From: Phoenix dactylifera
Lineage: Eukaryota; Streptophyta; Magnoliopsida; Arecales; Arecaceae
NCBI RefSeq assembly: GCF_009389715.1
Contig: NW_024067777.1
Coordinates: 434,001 to 498,000, forward strand
DNA: 64,000 nt
Direction of reading: 5' to 3'
In this document: positions 33,832 to 45,624 of the stretch, in pieces
How the letters are laid out: each line of letters begins with the position of its first letter
Position numbering within the stretch: the stretch's first letter is position 1
Program-made: the position numbers and the translations under genes
Notes under the pieces: model-generated
What the model was told of the DNA's origin: nothing
Database searches by the model: none
Seen by the model: the letters and a program-made list of their open reading frames with translations, nothing else

Positions 33832-35058
33832 TCATTTTCTCATTTTGGGTACCCAAGCTTGCTTGAGTCCTTGAGAGTTAGGACATATGGTTCCTTTTGG
33901 AATCCATATCTGTTTAATAATAATAACTTTACCATTTGATTTAATTATACTAGAACGATAGGTAAAGTTGTTATTCCCATCCTTTTCATTTTTGAAATAA
34001 GTTATCTTATTTAATGGTTTGCTTGGTAAATTGATAACCTTTTTCTCTAGAGATTTATGGCTAAGTGAAGGAGTCAAGCTAAATTTTGATTTATCAAAAT
34101 CAGCATATTGGCTTTCAAACATCATTTTTAATCTTTCTGAACTTACAGTGAATTTGTTAATAAAACATTTTAATTGGTTAATTTCTTTACTTAAGTTTTG
34201 ATTTTCTTTAATTAAGCTATGATTTTTCTGAATCAATTCTTCTGAAAATGACCTTAAGCTTTCATTTTCAGAATTTAGTTTCTTAAGATTTTTATTCTTT
34301 ACAGATAATTTTCTACAATCACTATACAACTCATGAAAAGCATTTAAAAGTTCATCATAAGAAAATTCTTCATGAGATTCGTTTGGTTTAAAATTAGATT
34401 CAGATTTTACTTTTTCTTCTAATGCCATAAAACATAAATTAGTTACCTTTTGTAGTTCACTGTTGCTCCTAACTTTCAATTCCTTGTCTGAATTTCTCTT
34501 GGTCAAGGCTTTCTTGCGTTTTACCTCTTTCTTCCTTTCTTCTTGCTTCCTCTTCTTCTTTGTCTTTAGGAAGCTGATTTGCCTTGGAGTCGACTCGGAC
34601 CTTATTGGAGTCGACTCGGTTAACTTGAGGGTCGACTCTGAAATACTTGGGGTCGACTCGACTGAGATGGAAGTTTCAACACCTTTTTCTGCAGTCTCAT
34701 TGTTAGTATGCAATTGAAGTACATGTGAGCTACTCTGAGATTTCTCATAAATATTTTCTAAAGTATCCCAGATCTCCTTTGCAGATAAGCATGCAGAAAT
34801 TTCATTAAACATTGTTTCTTGAATCGCACAATATAATATGTTCATAGCTTTAGCATTTAATTGTGCTAAGTCTTTTTCATTAAAAGTTTGAGAGAGTGTG
34901 TGAGGGTCATTTATTATGATTTTCCAATAGTAATAGTTTTGTGATTGAATAAAGATGCGCATGCGTATTTTCCAATGTGCATAGTTTATGCCATTAAATA
35001 GTGGAGGTGTGTCAATTGCTTGTCCTTCTCCTAGAAAACTATCTATTTGAGTTGTCAT
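33832..35058 (-). CDS. Gag-like protein of LTR element, copy 1 (408 aa)
   Basis: The structural protein likely to form the particle of the retrotransposon. I chose the ATG at 35058 (MTTQIDSFLGEGQ), about 60 bases past the primer site; the open frame extends further upstream but through non-coding leader. Residues 15-120 are the DUF4219/UBN2-like region (FNGINYAHWKIRMRIFIQS ... AKEIWDTLENIYE). Residues about 130-160 hold a seven-residue repeat of the ESTP type encoded by the same 21-bp palindromic unit found in the LTR. Next come a Lys/Arg-rich block, a long coiled coil (about 220-310) and a tail with IWIPKGT and QAWVPK, which in intact SIRE-type elements lies just before protease. There is no CCHC zinc knuckle. 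The intact frame inside an element with dead pol suggests selection or recent activity. Confidence 0.85.
   Translation of the reverse strand: MTTQIDSFLGEGQAIDTPPLFNGINYAHWKIRMRIFIQSQNYYYWKIIINDPHTLSQTFNEKDLAQLNAKAMNILYCAIQETMFNEISACLSAKEIWDTLENIYEKSQSSSHVLQLHTNNETAEKGVETSISVESTPSISESTLKLTESTPIRSESTPRQISFLKTKKKRKQEERKKEVKRKKALTKRNSDKELKVRSNSELQKVTNLCFMALEEKVKSESNFKPNESHEEFSYDELLNAFHELYSDCRKLSVKNKNLKKLNSENESLRSFSEELIQKNHSLIKENQNLSKEINQLKCFINKFTVSSERLKMMFESQYADFDKSKFSLTPSLSHKSLEKKVINLPSKPLNKITYFKNEKDGNNNFTYRSSIIKSNGKVIIIKQIWIPKGTICPNSQGLKQAWVPKMRK
34580..34665 (-). repeat. Four 21-bp palindromic units inside gag
   Basis: On the sense strand four palindromes (two exact GAGTCGACTC, two GAGTCGACCC) are separated by three different 11-base spacers. 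Because 21 bases are seven codons, the frame is kept and encodes ESTP-xxx heptads. The module is absent from gag of copy 2. Confidence 0.9.
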
Positions 35059-35106
35059 GATCTTTGGCTCTAGTCGGTTAAGACTACAAATAATATTTGA
35101 GCACCT

Positions 35107-35118
35107 GCTCTGATACCA
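35107..35118 (-). other. Primer binding site, copy 1
   Basis: TGGTATCAGAGC on the minus strand, two bases from the 5' LTR, complementary to the 3' part of initiator tRNA-Met, which is normal for Ty1/copia elements. Confidence 0.9.
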
Positions 35119-35120
35119 CA

Positions 35121-37258
35121 TGTTGCCCAGTAGATACAACCCAAGAGGGGGGGTGAATTGGGTCTTTTAAAACTTTTATGCTACTTCTAAAACTTTATGA
35201 GTAACTATGCTAAGTTGTATAGATGCACAGTGAAAGTTAAACTTAGCAAGGGTTTGATGTATAGACTTCGACTTGATTAAATATGCTTGCAACTAAAGGA
35301 TGTGCGGATAAGAATTAAGCAAGCAATTTATCTAAGTAAGTAAGTGTGTTAGTTAGACAATAACTAGAGGCATTACAAACACAAAGGACATATAGTGGTT
35401 CGGTGCACCCCAGCACCTACATCCACTCCCCAAGACCTCTTGGGAATTTCACTATAATCCTACCGATTACAGCCGGTTGTTTTACAAGCTCACAACCCAA
35501 CTTGTTGTTTTTACGAGCGCACAACGAACTCGGTCGGTTTTCCCAGGCTCACCGACTAGAACCAACCCCGATTGTTTTCCCGGGCTCACAATCAAACCCT
35601 TACACGTTGGTTTTACCCTCGGCTCACCAACAAACCTATCTCCGTTGGTTTTCCCCTTTGGCTCACCAACAAACCTATCTCCGTTGGTTTTCCCTTTGGC
35701 TCACCAACAAACCTTACACCGTTGGTTTTCCCTTTGGCTCACCAACAAACCTTTAACCCCTTGATTCAATCCCTTGATTGAATCAAGTTACAAGATATTA
35801 AAACAAAGAATAAAAACAAATCAAAGCTTCTTAAACAAGCAGATATGACAATATAAACAAATAGAGTAAAGAGAAGCCCTCAAACGAGTTTTGAAGATGG
35901 AGGAGCTCGGCTTCTTCTTTACTTGATCCTCCTCTGATTTGGCATGAAGTAGAGGATCCCCGAGGCAGCACGCGGATGGAGAGGAAGCTTTCGGATTCAC
36001 TTGGATGCTCTTCTTCTCTCTATTTCGTTTTGGATGGCCCTTTTGTGCTTGTGGGAGATTTCCTTTGTAATCTCTTTGAGATCTCTTTCCTAGATGATCT
36101 CTCCCACTTCCATGCCTTCTCCCCTAGCTCTCCTCTTGTTTTTATAGCTTTAGATGGCGTGGAAACAAGAATCTAGCCGTTAGAGACAAAAATAGAGCCG
36201 TTGGACACAGTCTGCACTTCCTGACAATATTACCGTTGGGATCGGAGTCGACTCGCGCGATCAGGAGTCGACTCGCCTGTTGCAGGAGTCGACTCGTGCT
36301 TTACTGGAGACGACTCGGCCACTGTTCCAAATTTGAATTATGGTGCATCCTCGACTGGGAGTCGACTCGTCTTAACCCGGAGTCGACTCGCCAACTTCTG
36401 GAGCTGACTTGGCAATTTCGGAGTCGGCTCATCCACTGAAGTCCGTGGATCCAATTTTGAATTTTGTCCTCTCGAGTCGACTCGACTGTCCTGGGAGTCG
36501 ACTCGAATCTCAGACCCCGAACTCCCGATCCTCTGTCTTTTGGCTCGTCCAGTCTTGGAGTCGACTCGAACTTCCTTGGAGTCGACTCGGCTCTCAGTTT
36601 GTGAAACACAACCTTCTGCCATCTTGGTGTAGCGCTGCCTTGGAGTCGACTCGAGCTGTCTGGGAGTCGACTCGAATCTCAGAGGCAGTAACTTGGTTTT
36701 CTGTCTGTTGATGGTCGCGGAGTCTCGGAGTCGACTCGTGCAATGCGGGAGTCGACTCGAATCTCAGAGTCCCAAAAATGCTCTCTGACTTTTTCCTTGT
36801 GTTCCGCTGAGAGTCGACTCTTGCTTTCTTCGGAGTCGACCTACCAACCATCGGAGTCGACTCGCGTTCCACTGGAGTCGACTAGAATCTCAGACCCGAA
36901 AACTGCTCTCTGACTTTTCTGCCTGTGACTCCTAGGAGTCGACTCATACTTCTCCGGAGTCGACTCATACTTCTCTGGAGTCGACTCGAATTCCACTGGA
37001 GTCGACTCGAAGACTGTTCTTTTGAATTTTTCTTTTGATTTTACTCCTCCAATTTGAATCCTTTGAACTTTAAGCTTGGGCCAATAAATTGTAGCTTTCT
37101 TCCAACTTGAGAGCTTTGGAGGCCTTCTTGTGTTCTTCCAACTTGCTATGTTCCTTGCAAAATAAATATCTTTCTCCTTGCAACATAAACATTAGTATCT
37201 ATACTTCAAGGTTTTGTGATCATCAAAATCAATCTATGAATCAATCTTTGGGTCATCA
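35121..37258 (-). repeat. 5' LTR of Gag-only element, copy 1
   Basis: Same length as 26006-28143. The noticed differences are one base in the hairpin array (TTTCCCAGG against TTTTCCAGG) and one in a palindrome (GACTAGAATC against GACTCGAATC, near 36,885). Palindrome array at 36,239-37,009, hairpin array at 35,467-35,787. Confidence 0.95.
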
Positions 37259-37276
37259 AATATGTATCAAGGGTCG

Positions 37277-39100
37277 GCATCATCATCTCTACGAGTAGAT
37301 GAAGTATCATCAACCTACAAGAAAAAAAAATATTTTAGAAACTAAAAATACGAAAGTCATCACGCTCATACAAGAATACATTATAATTACATAAAATATT
37401 CAAATAGATTTAGTTATGTACCGGAGGAGCAAATCTCTGCAAAAAGGATGAAATATGGTCAAGCTGGTCCTGCAAAGATTGTATCTTCAACTCTTGGCTT
37501 TGCTTCAACTCCGCCATATCAGTCATATGACTCTGCCTCATCTCCTCTATCCTTGTCTCATATGACTGCTTTATCTGTGCCATCTCTGTCTTCAAACTAC
37601 AAACCTCTGCAGTGCTAGTACCTTGTCTGGCATCTTGGGTATATCGGCTCACTGCAGACAGCTGAGTGGGAGTAACTCCGACACCGTAACCCCTCACGCG
37701 ACCATAACGTTCTGGGCCCATCAATTCAGCATAGACCTGAGCCTCGACGCGACTGGCCGCGTCGGATGATGATGACTCCCTGACGCGCTCTGAAATAAGA
37801 GTTGTAGCTCTTTCCTATATCTCTCTCAAGAAAAAAAAACAGTCACATTAATATTTTAAAAGAAGTAAAATTAATAAGAAAATTCTGAACAAATAAAAAA
37901 TGAATACATACAACTATATCTCTCGACTCGTCCCGGACAAAGCTGCCATCTCGGTGAGTGTGGGTCATCTTATAAAACTCTACCTCACCAGGCTCCCTTC
38001 CATGCTCTACCATCTACACATACGGAAAGTATATTGGCAAACTATATATCATGATACGTGCTATATGTTAGTAAAATTTCAAATAGTTTCAAAAGAACTT
38101 ACGGATTCATTTCTACGTCTCGCATAACTCTTCGAGCCTGAAGTATGAGGAACTGCTTGAGATGCTCGTGCAGCTCTGCCAATATTAGAATATGTCTGCC
38201 AAAATAAAAGCACACAGTATAATATGATTCAATGTATATATTCGCAATCTATATTAATAATAAATATAATATAAAATATTGAAACAATATACGTGACCTG
38301 TCCTTTTTCAGAAAACCATGAACAAGCTCCCTCCACTGTTGAGAGTATACATCAGGAGGAGTCACACGAGCAACCTCCTCCTCTGTCATACCCTCGCGCT
38401 TGAAGTCCGTCTTCATTTTTGCTTTATATTCTTTCCATTTGCGGTTGAGGGACTTTAGCACCCAATCATGGCTCTCTGGAGGGAGTACAAACTTACCCTA
38501 CAACAAGATACAGAATGTTATAATAATATAGAACCTCAAAAGTAATATTATGGTAGTAAGCAAATTAACACACAGGAGGGGTCAAATTAAAAAGAACAAA
38601 TTCAATTCATTACCTGTATAAATCTAAGAAGCTCAACCTTATACAAAGGAAGCATGTCATTCCACTTCGTATAGTTGAGCGGACACAGCTGACCCTTGCG
38701 TGCAACCGATCCTAAAAAGCTTGATAGAAGACTTCCAGCTCTATTGATGGGCTGCCCCAATTCGTTGCATCGGATGATGATCTTCTCACCCGGAGGAAGC
38801 TTCCACACATCCTTTGCTTGAGTGGGTCCCCGTCTCGTCCTCACCGTCCCTTGTCCATCTATTAAAATTAAAAAGTCTTAAAAAGTTGAAGACAAATATG
38901 AACATAAAATATGAACTTTAAATCGAATTACCCTGGATCCGGAGCTCATCCTCCGGACAATCAGCAGGAGGCTCGTGCTGAGATCCTGACTCGTGCTGCT
39001 GGTGCTCACATGGCTGCTAGGACTGCAGGGACTGCTCAGAAGTAGATTCCACCTGAGAATGCTGGAACTCCACATCTCTAAATCGTCTCCCTCGGGGCAT
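37277..39100 (-). pseudogene. CACTA Transposase_24 (TnpA-like) gene, one nonsense codon
   Basis: Minus-strand gene from ATG 39100 (MPRGRRFRDVEFQHSQ). It should encode the accessory DNA-binding protein of the CACTA element. An in-frame TAG at 39017-39019 sits in a Gln-rich stretch (SLQS-stop-QPCEHQQ). Exons follow with normal GT-AG borders: VWKLPPGEKIIIRCNELGQP (about 38,610-38,860), then LNRKWKEYKAKMKTDFKREG and WRELVHGFLKKDRS (Transposase_24 core, about 38,300-38,500), small exons around 38,100-38,196 and 37,910-38,012, and a last large exon with a coiled coil (EMAQIKQSYETRIEEMRQS, about 37,410-37,800). The tail STRRDDDADP ends at 37277. The young LTR element is inserted only about 15 bases beyond the stop codon. 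Confidence 0.82.
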
Positions 39101-39235
39101 ATTGTTACCTGGTATGCACAAAAAAGAATCAATATTTGGTTAAATAATAAATTTATACTAAATAAAGGGCTAATAAAAGAGAATATAATACTTGGTTAAA
39201 TGATAAATTTTACTTACCATTATGAAACTACATTC

Positions 39236-42200
39236 TCATTCAACATCCATCCTAATCAAACTCCTTGGCGCATTTACTTCATCAGTTGGCACAATAGTAT
39301 AAGGCATACACTGAGTATAAGTATCATCGTCCTCCTCTTGCAACCTTTTTCCCATATCATACAAGTCCCTAGGTTTCGTCTTAATAACAAGAGACCAATT
39401 TTTATCTTTTGAGTCTTGCATAAAAAATACTTGTCGAGCTTGAGATGAAAAAACAAATGGATCATCTTTCAATAGCACACCTGTATGTATCAACCTTGAA
39501 AAATTTACTAGTGTGAAGCCATTTATATCTTGCCTCAAACCTCTAGGTGAGTTTATATCTACCCAATTACATCGAAATAATACTACCTTAAACTTTCCAT
39601 AATAATCCAACTCATAAATATCTGTTAGAGCACCATAATAATTTTTCCCATCCACCTCAACTATTACTCCACTATTTTGGGTTTTTCTAAATTTCTCACG
39701 CTCTTGAGTATGAAATTTAAAACCATTTATAATAAACCCATCATATCTGTTGACAATATTATTCGGACCTCGAGCAATGACTATTAACTCCTCAGAACAA
39801 TTCCTCTCCATCATCACCGGTACCTAAAAAAAATTATGAAAGTAATGATTAATTTCTCTCTAGAAAGATTTTAAAAAAAAGCTTAATATATTAGACATCT
39901 AACCTGTTTGAAAAGCCATTCTGGAAATAACTCAACCAACCATCGTTGCTCAATCCTTGGTGTAGGACAAATGTTATGGTTGAGACTTCCCTGAGCTATT
40001 AAAAATTCTCTGCACGATCAGAAAATCTTTAATTAAAAGCCAATATTACATTCTTCTGACATGACAGTAAATTTAGATTTTAAGTAACCGTACTAACCTG
40101 CGAGACTCGGATATTATATCACTATGAAGTAAGACATAGCGATGTGCCTGTGCCAACGATTTCTGGTCAAGAACAACACTTTCAACTTTTCCCAAAACTC
40201 TTCCACCAGATGAGAACTTGTAAACTTCTGCATTCTCTATGATATCACAATTCCTTTGAGGTCGATTGAAAACCGTTTCAATACCTTCAAGATATCTCGA
40301 ACAAAATGTCAAACACTCCTCAGCAATATATCCTTCAGCAATCGATCCCTCGGGATAGGCTCGATTGCGTACATAATCTTTTAAGCGCACAAGAAACCTT
40401 CAACAATAAATTTTTAAAATAAATATCAAAATCAAACTGATTATTAAATATGGACATTAGAGTTTAGAAAAATCACCTCTCAATAGGATACATCCATCGG
40501 TAGTGAACCGATCCACCAAGTTTAGCTTCCGCCGCTAGGTGAATGAGTAGCTGAACCATAATAGTAAAAAATCCAGGAGGAAAGATCTTTTCCATATGGC
40601 ATAGTGTAAGTGCAACATTAGACTCCAATTGATCAAGCTCCTTAGGATCAAGAACTTTGGAACATAATGCCTTAAAGAATGATGACAATTGAGAAACAAT
40701 TGCATAAACTTGTTTCGGTGCTGACGATCTTAAAGCCAATGGAAAGATATCTTGCATCAAAATATGACAATCGTGACTTTTAAGATTTGAAGATTTTCGC
40801 TCTTTGAGATTTACGCATCGTGAAATATTCGATGAGTACCCATCAGGAACCTTCATAATTTTCAAAACTGTTAGAAAAAGATCTTTCTCTTGAGTAGACA
40901 TTGTATAACATGCAGGAGGTATATAAAATTTATCATTGGCAAGCTCTGTCGGATGAAGCTCTTGTCTTATGCCCATATCTTTCAAATCAAGACGCGCTTT
41001 CAAGTTATCTTTGGTCTTTCCATCAAGATTTAACAATGTTCCAATCAGGTTATCGCAAACGTTCTTCTCTATATGCATCACATCAAGGTTATGTCGAAGA
41101 AGATTATACTCCCAATAAGGTAAATCAAAGAAAATACTCTTTTTTTCCATAGTTGTTTCTGTGTAGATGCTGTCATTGAGTCATCATCATTTTTCTGACC
41201 ATATACGCTGTCTTCATTCTCAAAAAATTTGTCAACATCCTCAGCAACCTCTGCTATTAATCCTTCATTCATTGTGCTGCCAACATGCTCCCTTCCCCTC
41301 TTCTTTGAACATTTGGAGACCTTACCCGGTATATAATTGGTGCCATGCATTTGTTTAAAGACTTCAGTTCCAGTTAGTGGAATAGGGGCAGATCGCAACT
41401 CTATGGTATCATCAAACAAGTCTTTCTGAAATCGAAATGGATGGTTTGCTTCTAACCACCGACGATGGCCCATATAACAAAACTTTCCTCCATGTTTTAA
41501 CCAATATGAATGGGTTGAATCTCCACAAGAAGGACATGCAATACGCCCCTTAGTGCTCCAACCAGATAAATTAGCATATGCAGGAAAATCATTGATAGTC
41601 CAAATAAGAGCTGCACGCAATTTGAAATTTTGGCCAGCAAAAGCATCAAATGCATCAATACCCTCCCATAATTGTTTCAATTCCTCTATTAGAGGCTGTA
41701 GAAAAACATCAATATCATTACCTGGGCCCTTGTCACCTGGAATAACCATTGACAGAATTACTGAAGACTGTTTCATACACATCCACGGCGGCAAATTATA
41801 TGGAATCAAAACAACTGGCCAAGTGCTGTATGTTGAGCTCATCGTTCGGAATAGATTAAACCCATCAGTAGCTAAACCAAGCCTAACACTCCGAACATCA
41901 GAAGCAAATTCGGGATGCCTATCATCAAATACTTTCCATGCGGGACTATCTGCTGGGTGTCGTAACATTCCATCTTTTGTACGGCCTTCGTCATGCCATC
42001 TCATCGAGGAAGCCGTCTTCAATGATGCAAACATCCTTTTCAATCTTGGTATAAGAGGAAAATACCTCAAAATTTTAGCCGATTTTTTCTTAATCGGTGA
42101 AGCATCCACTTCAGTCACCGAATCATTCTCATCTTCTTTATGTTTTTTCCATCGTGAAGTTCCACATATTCGGCACGACTCTTGGTTGATATTTTCACCG

Positions 42201-42913
42201 CGATATAAAATGCAGTCATTCGGACAACTGTGTATCTTCTCATATCCAAGGTCCAATTCTTTTATTAGTTTTTTGGCTTCATATGAAGATGTTGGCAAAG
42301 TAACACCTTCCGGAAATGCAGCCTTTAATAATTGAAGAAGTATAGTAAAAGACTTGCTGGACCACCCATTCAAATATTTCAAATGTAATAAATGCAGAAA
42401 AAAAGAAATCTTCGTAAAATTCTTACAGCCCGGATACAATTATTGATCACAATCATTCACCAAGTTATCATAACGAGCTGTGTCATCAGAATGTATAGAT
42501 TCATCAACATGCATGGACTGATCATTAACTGTACGCTCATCTTCTCCTACAGTTCTAATACTATGTCCAAAAGCATCTCTAAGTAAGCCCCTTATATCAT
42601 CTTCTTCTACAGAATTTTGTTCCGTGTCACTGGTTCCAAAATTGAAGGTATGTTCTACATAGGAGGGTTGGCTACATGAAGGTATGAACTCTCCATGAAG
42701 AACCCATTCAGTATAACCCTTTAGAAAACCATTCCACACCAAATGTTCTTCAACAATTTTTGGATCAAGAGCAGAACCGTTTATACATTTTTGACATGGA
42801 CAATAAATCTTCCCGTTCATATTAGATTTCTCAAAAGCAAACTTAATGAAATTCTGAACTCCATCCAAATATTCGGCACTGGATCTCAACTTATTTATCC
42901 AACTTTTGTCCAT
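39236..42913 (-). pseudogene. CACTA TNP2 transposase, few lesions
   Basis: The catalytic transposase of the CACTA element. ATG 42913 begins MDKSWINKLRSS, the Transpos_assoc domain with CPCQKC. TAA at 42440-42442 interrupts between DCDQ and LYPGCKNFTK. The Transposase_21/TNP2 domain follows (CPNDCILYRGE, CRICGTSRWKKH, LRYFPLIPRLKRMFAS, MRWHDEGRTKDG, then GRIACPSCGDSTHSYWLKHG and GHRRWLEANHPFR). A run of seven A (41140-41146) gives a one-base frameshift in QLWKK. It continues with HNLDVMHIEKNVCDNLIGTL and the DUF4218 domain ending HYRWMYPIER at donor 40477. Exons 40397-40098, 40009-39904 and 39823-39236 follow; the last contains DUF4216 (YYGALTDIYELDYYGKFKVV, LFRCNWVD, QVFFMQDSKDKNW). One stop and one homopolymer slip are the only breaks I found; the slip could be a sequencing error. 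Confidence 0.92.
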
Positions 42914-44990
42914 TCTATTAGAATATAATATTTGAACTGCAGTTTATAAAAAAAAATATCAACAAAAAAAGCAACAATTATGAATCTTCAAAGTGCAGCA
43001 GTGATTAAAGGAAAAAGGATTTTGCTTTACAGAGTTAATTACAGGCTGCCTCACGTTCCCTGATCGACTGCCCAAGTACGAGGAGCTCAGAGCCTACATG
43101 AAAGCATGGGATGGGTGAGTGCCTCTGAGACAGCATAATCTCCCAAAGCACATGACAATACTAGACACCAATAACTAAAAGATGCTACATAAAACAACAC
43201 TATTGGTCTGCACCAGAGAGAGAGAGAGAGAGAGTAGGGGGTGAAGGGGGGGGGGGGGGGGGGGGGGTTAGATCTCGATTTGACTATGGAGGAATCTAAT
43301 GTAGCCAATGGCTTCTAGCAGTACAGATGCAGTGTCAGTCACACTTCCATAGTCAAATCACATTTAAAATAGGAAATCTATTTTAAAATAGGAAATCTAT
43401 AAAAAAAACTTAGCATGAGATATTTCAAGAAGACTTGAAAAAATTTCGGCAGTGAATTTAACAAATACTCATTCTCTATCTACTTCTAAAATGTCCCTTA
43501 ATTCTTTTTAGAAGAATAAATGGATAGAATGAACATTTCTAGCACAATAAGCTTTCTGACTACGTGTGGAATATTTAGCAAGGCTTTTAAAAAAGGAGAT
43601 GCATTTTTTTTTGAGTACCAAGTAGTCATTAGCTAGAAGTATTAAGAAAATTACAAAATAATATTAAATCGTATCAAATAAAAACATGAATGTGCCCTGG
43701 AACGTCGATGAATGCAGTAGCGTTATCAAACAATTAAGAATGAAAAGGCAGCATCCCTTGGGAAAACAAGATAAGACATGATCATTGTAATTAATAAAGA
43801 TATACTATATATATATTTGACTGTAAATAACAAACCAATTCCTAGGTATTACTAGCTATCCTTTTCTACCATTGGTTACAATCAATGTTAAACTATCTAT
43901 CAAACTATATATCCCAAATTCTTACTGCTCTTCAATTTTTCTCTCATACCTCAAGGGCACCAAATCTTCTCAACCTATCAAGGTCTCCTCAAATCATACC
44001 TATTGCACAATTATTGGGTAGCATAACAAAAACCCTCATATATTTTAGCTTATCTCTCCGCATTTCAACCAAAACAGTTCATCTCTAAGAAGCGCATTTT
44101 TAACTCCGGCTCTTTCTTCTCCATCTGCCCTTTATGGACACCCTTCGCCTGTAATAGTCTTTTTTTCTTATGTCTCAAACTCATGATATGGCAATCAAAT
44201 TATTCCAAAGGCAGTTCTCCACTTAGTTTATCCATCATAAATCCATTACATTTTGCCTACACCAATCTTACTGCCTCTGGAATCCAGAGGCAGTATGAAG
44301 CAAGCAGGCATGCATGCATGCATACACAGGGTCAGCTGCTAAGCAGAGGGTTGACTCCATTTGAACATATCATGGCAAGCAGCTTTTCTTTAATGACAAA
44401 AGGAATGCACTCAACCACATTGATCAGAAGATGGATTAAAACAAGCAATGCAACCAAATTTTTGAAAAAAAAAGCGTGGAGAAAAGAGAGAGAAGGGGGG
44501 GGGGGAGGTAGAATTGAATCAGACCATCAGGTGATACTAATCTAGTATATCAAGTAAAAATATATGAACTGGATAAAGCACGAGAAATACCAGCAAACCA
44601 AAACCCAATTCTATAAGAAAATTTAGAACAAAATCCATTGTCAACACTAAACCAGTCTAATAGCTTTTTCTTGCACAGGAGAAAGCATTAAAATTGATAA
44701 AAAACAACAGCTCCGATGTGGTAATATATGGCATAATCCCGCGAAAGCAAAAAATCAAATCTATGAAATTTGCACCTGATATTTGACCCCAACAGCTCCG
44801 ATGTGGTAATTAGCTTCGGAATCCAGCCACTGGTGATGCCTCTGGATCGATCCACTGTAACCCTGCGAAGATTGAAAGAAGGGAGGAAGAAGGGGTGAAG
44901 AATAAGAGGTGAGATTGGGTATGGGAATGCGGGGAGCAGCGAAGTGAAAGCAAACGATACCCTTACCGTGGCCCAAAAAACCCTAAAATT
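42914..44990. other. CACTA interior upstream of TNP2, mostly non-coding
   Basis: Contains the likely 5' untranslated region of TNP2. It also holds an exon-like stretch on the plus strand at 43,033-43,114, an AG run (43,215-43,234), 22 consecutive G (43,246-43,267) and a second G run near 44,497. No other coding feature recognised. Confidence 0.5.
43033..43114 (+). pseudogene. Possible captured exon of unknown gene
   Basis: Bounded by an acceptor-like TTTACAG and a donor-like GATGG|GTGAGT. Inside it reads CLTFPDRLPKYEELRAYMKA then WDG, which has normal amino-acid composition and no low complexity. It is antisense to the transposase genes. I do not recognise the protein. Confidence 0.35.
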
Positions 44991-45360
44991 AGCTTCACCA
45001 GCTTCCCCTTGGTTTCCTCTCAAAGGCCCAAGGGGTGTTGGGGTCGGTCGTTCGGCAACACGGAAGCTTTGCAGAAGGAGGCGGAGAAGGAGGAGAACAA
45101 GTGAGAAGAAGGAAGCGGAGGGAGGAGGAGAAAAATACCTCGGTTGGGGTCGGTCGGTCGGCGCCGGAGAGGAGGGAGGAGGAGAAGGGGTTGGAGTCGG
45201 ACGGCTGGCACCGGAGAGGAGCAAGACGGAAGTGATGATAGCGCCGGAGAGGAGCAAGACCTAGGGCAGCGCCGGAGAGGAAAAACACGGAAGCTCGAGC
45301 AGCACCGGAGAGGAGAAATAAGGGCTCGATCGGGGTCGGTCGCTGGGTTAGGGTGGTGTG
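44991..45360 (-). promoter_or_regulatory. GC-rich 5' block of the large CACTA element
   Basis: Equivalent in position to the GC-rich block of the small CACTA element: between the interior and the right subterminal repeats, upstream of the transposase genes. It contains a minisatellite (45,163-45,325) of about five units sharing CCGGAGAGGAG. Overlapping Pro/Ser/Leu or Arg/Glu-rich frames here are composition artefacts. Confidence 0.4.
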
Positions 45361-45367
45361 CTTGCAT

Positions 45368-45624
45368 TCGACGACGCTTATAAGCGTCGTTGTAGGTCTG
45401 GAACAACAATGACGCGAAATAGCGTCGCCCTATAACCAATTCCCACGCTTCCTATCGTCAGTTGGAAATATGGACTATGACGACGCTTAAAAGCGTCGTT
45501 TATTCTTTAAATTGCCAACGCTTATCATAAGCGTCGGCAAAAGTACAATAGGAGGCCAAATTTGCCGACGCTTTTCCATAGCATCGGCATTGAAGAGTCG
45601 ACTTTTCTTCTTTCTTTTGTAGTG
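45368..45624. repeat. CACTA right (5') subterminal repeats
   Basis: Palindromes such as CGACGACGCTTATAAGCGTC, GACGACGCTTAAAAGCGTCG and GCCGACGCTTTTCC, then the terminal inverted repeat ending CTTTCTTTTGTAGTG. They match the left end motifs. Confidence 0.88.

Larger units (their letters stand above)
26006..37258 (-). mobile_element. 11.3-kb Gag-only LTR retrotransposon, copy 1 (in CACTA)
   Basis: Two 2138-bp LTRs (26006-28143, 35121-37258) of identical length, with two substitutions noticed by eye. Target duplication AATAT at 26001-26005 and 37259-37263. On the minus strand: primer site TGGTATCAGAGC (35107-35118), a Gag-like frame, a long decayed pol, and the polypurine tract AAAAAGGGGGAGAT at 28145-28157 next to the 3' LTR. 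The layout is that of a SIRE-like copia element reduced to gag. The near-identical LTRs show a recent insertion even though pol is dead. Confidence 0.95.
19014..45624 (-). mobile_element. 26.6-kb CACTA (En/Spm) transposon, host of nested elements
   Basis: Terminal inverted repeats CACTACAAAAGAAAG (15 bp, identical at both ends) with a 3-bp duplication AAG (19011-19013 and 45625-45627). The target copia gag reads through if the element and one AAG are removed. Both ends carry subterminal palindromes built on CGACGCTT..AAGCGTCG. On the minus strand it encodes a TNP2-type transposase and a Transposase_24 protein. It also contains a captured GAUT gene piece, a second CACTA element and an 11.3-kb LTR element; without the last two it was about 11 kb. 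Confidence 0.93.

Noticed and set aside
41553..42335. 260-codon frame on the plus strand
   Set aside because: Exactly antisense to the conserved TNP2 transposase domain; no motif of its own.
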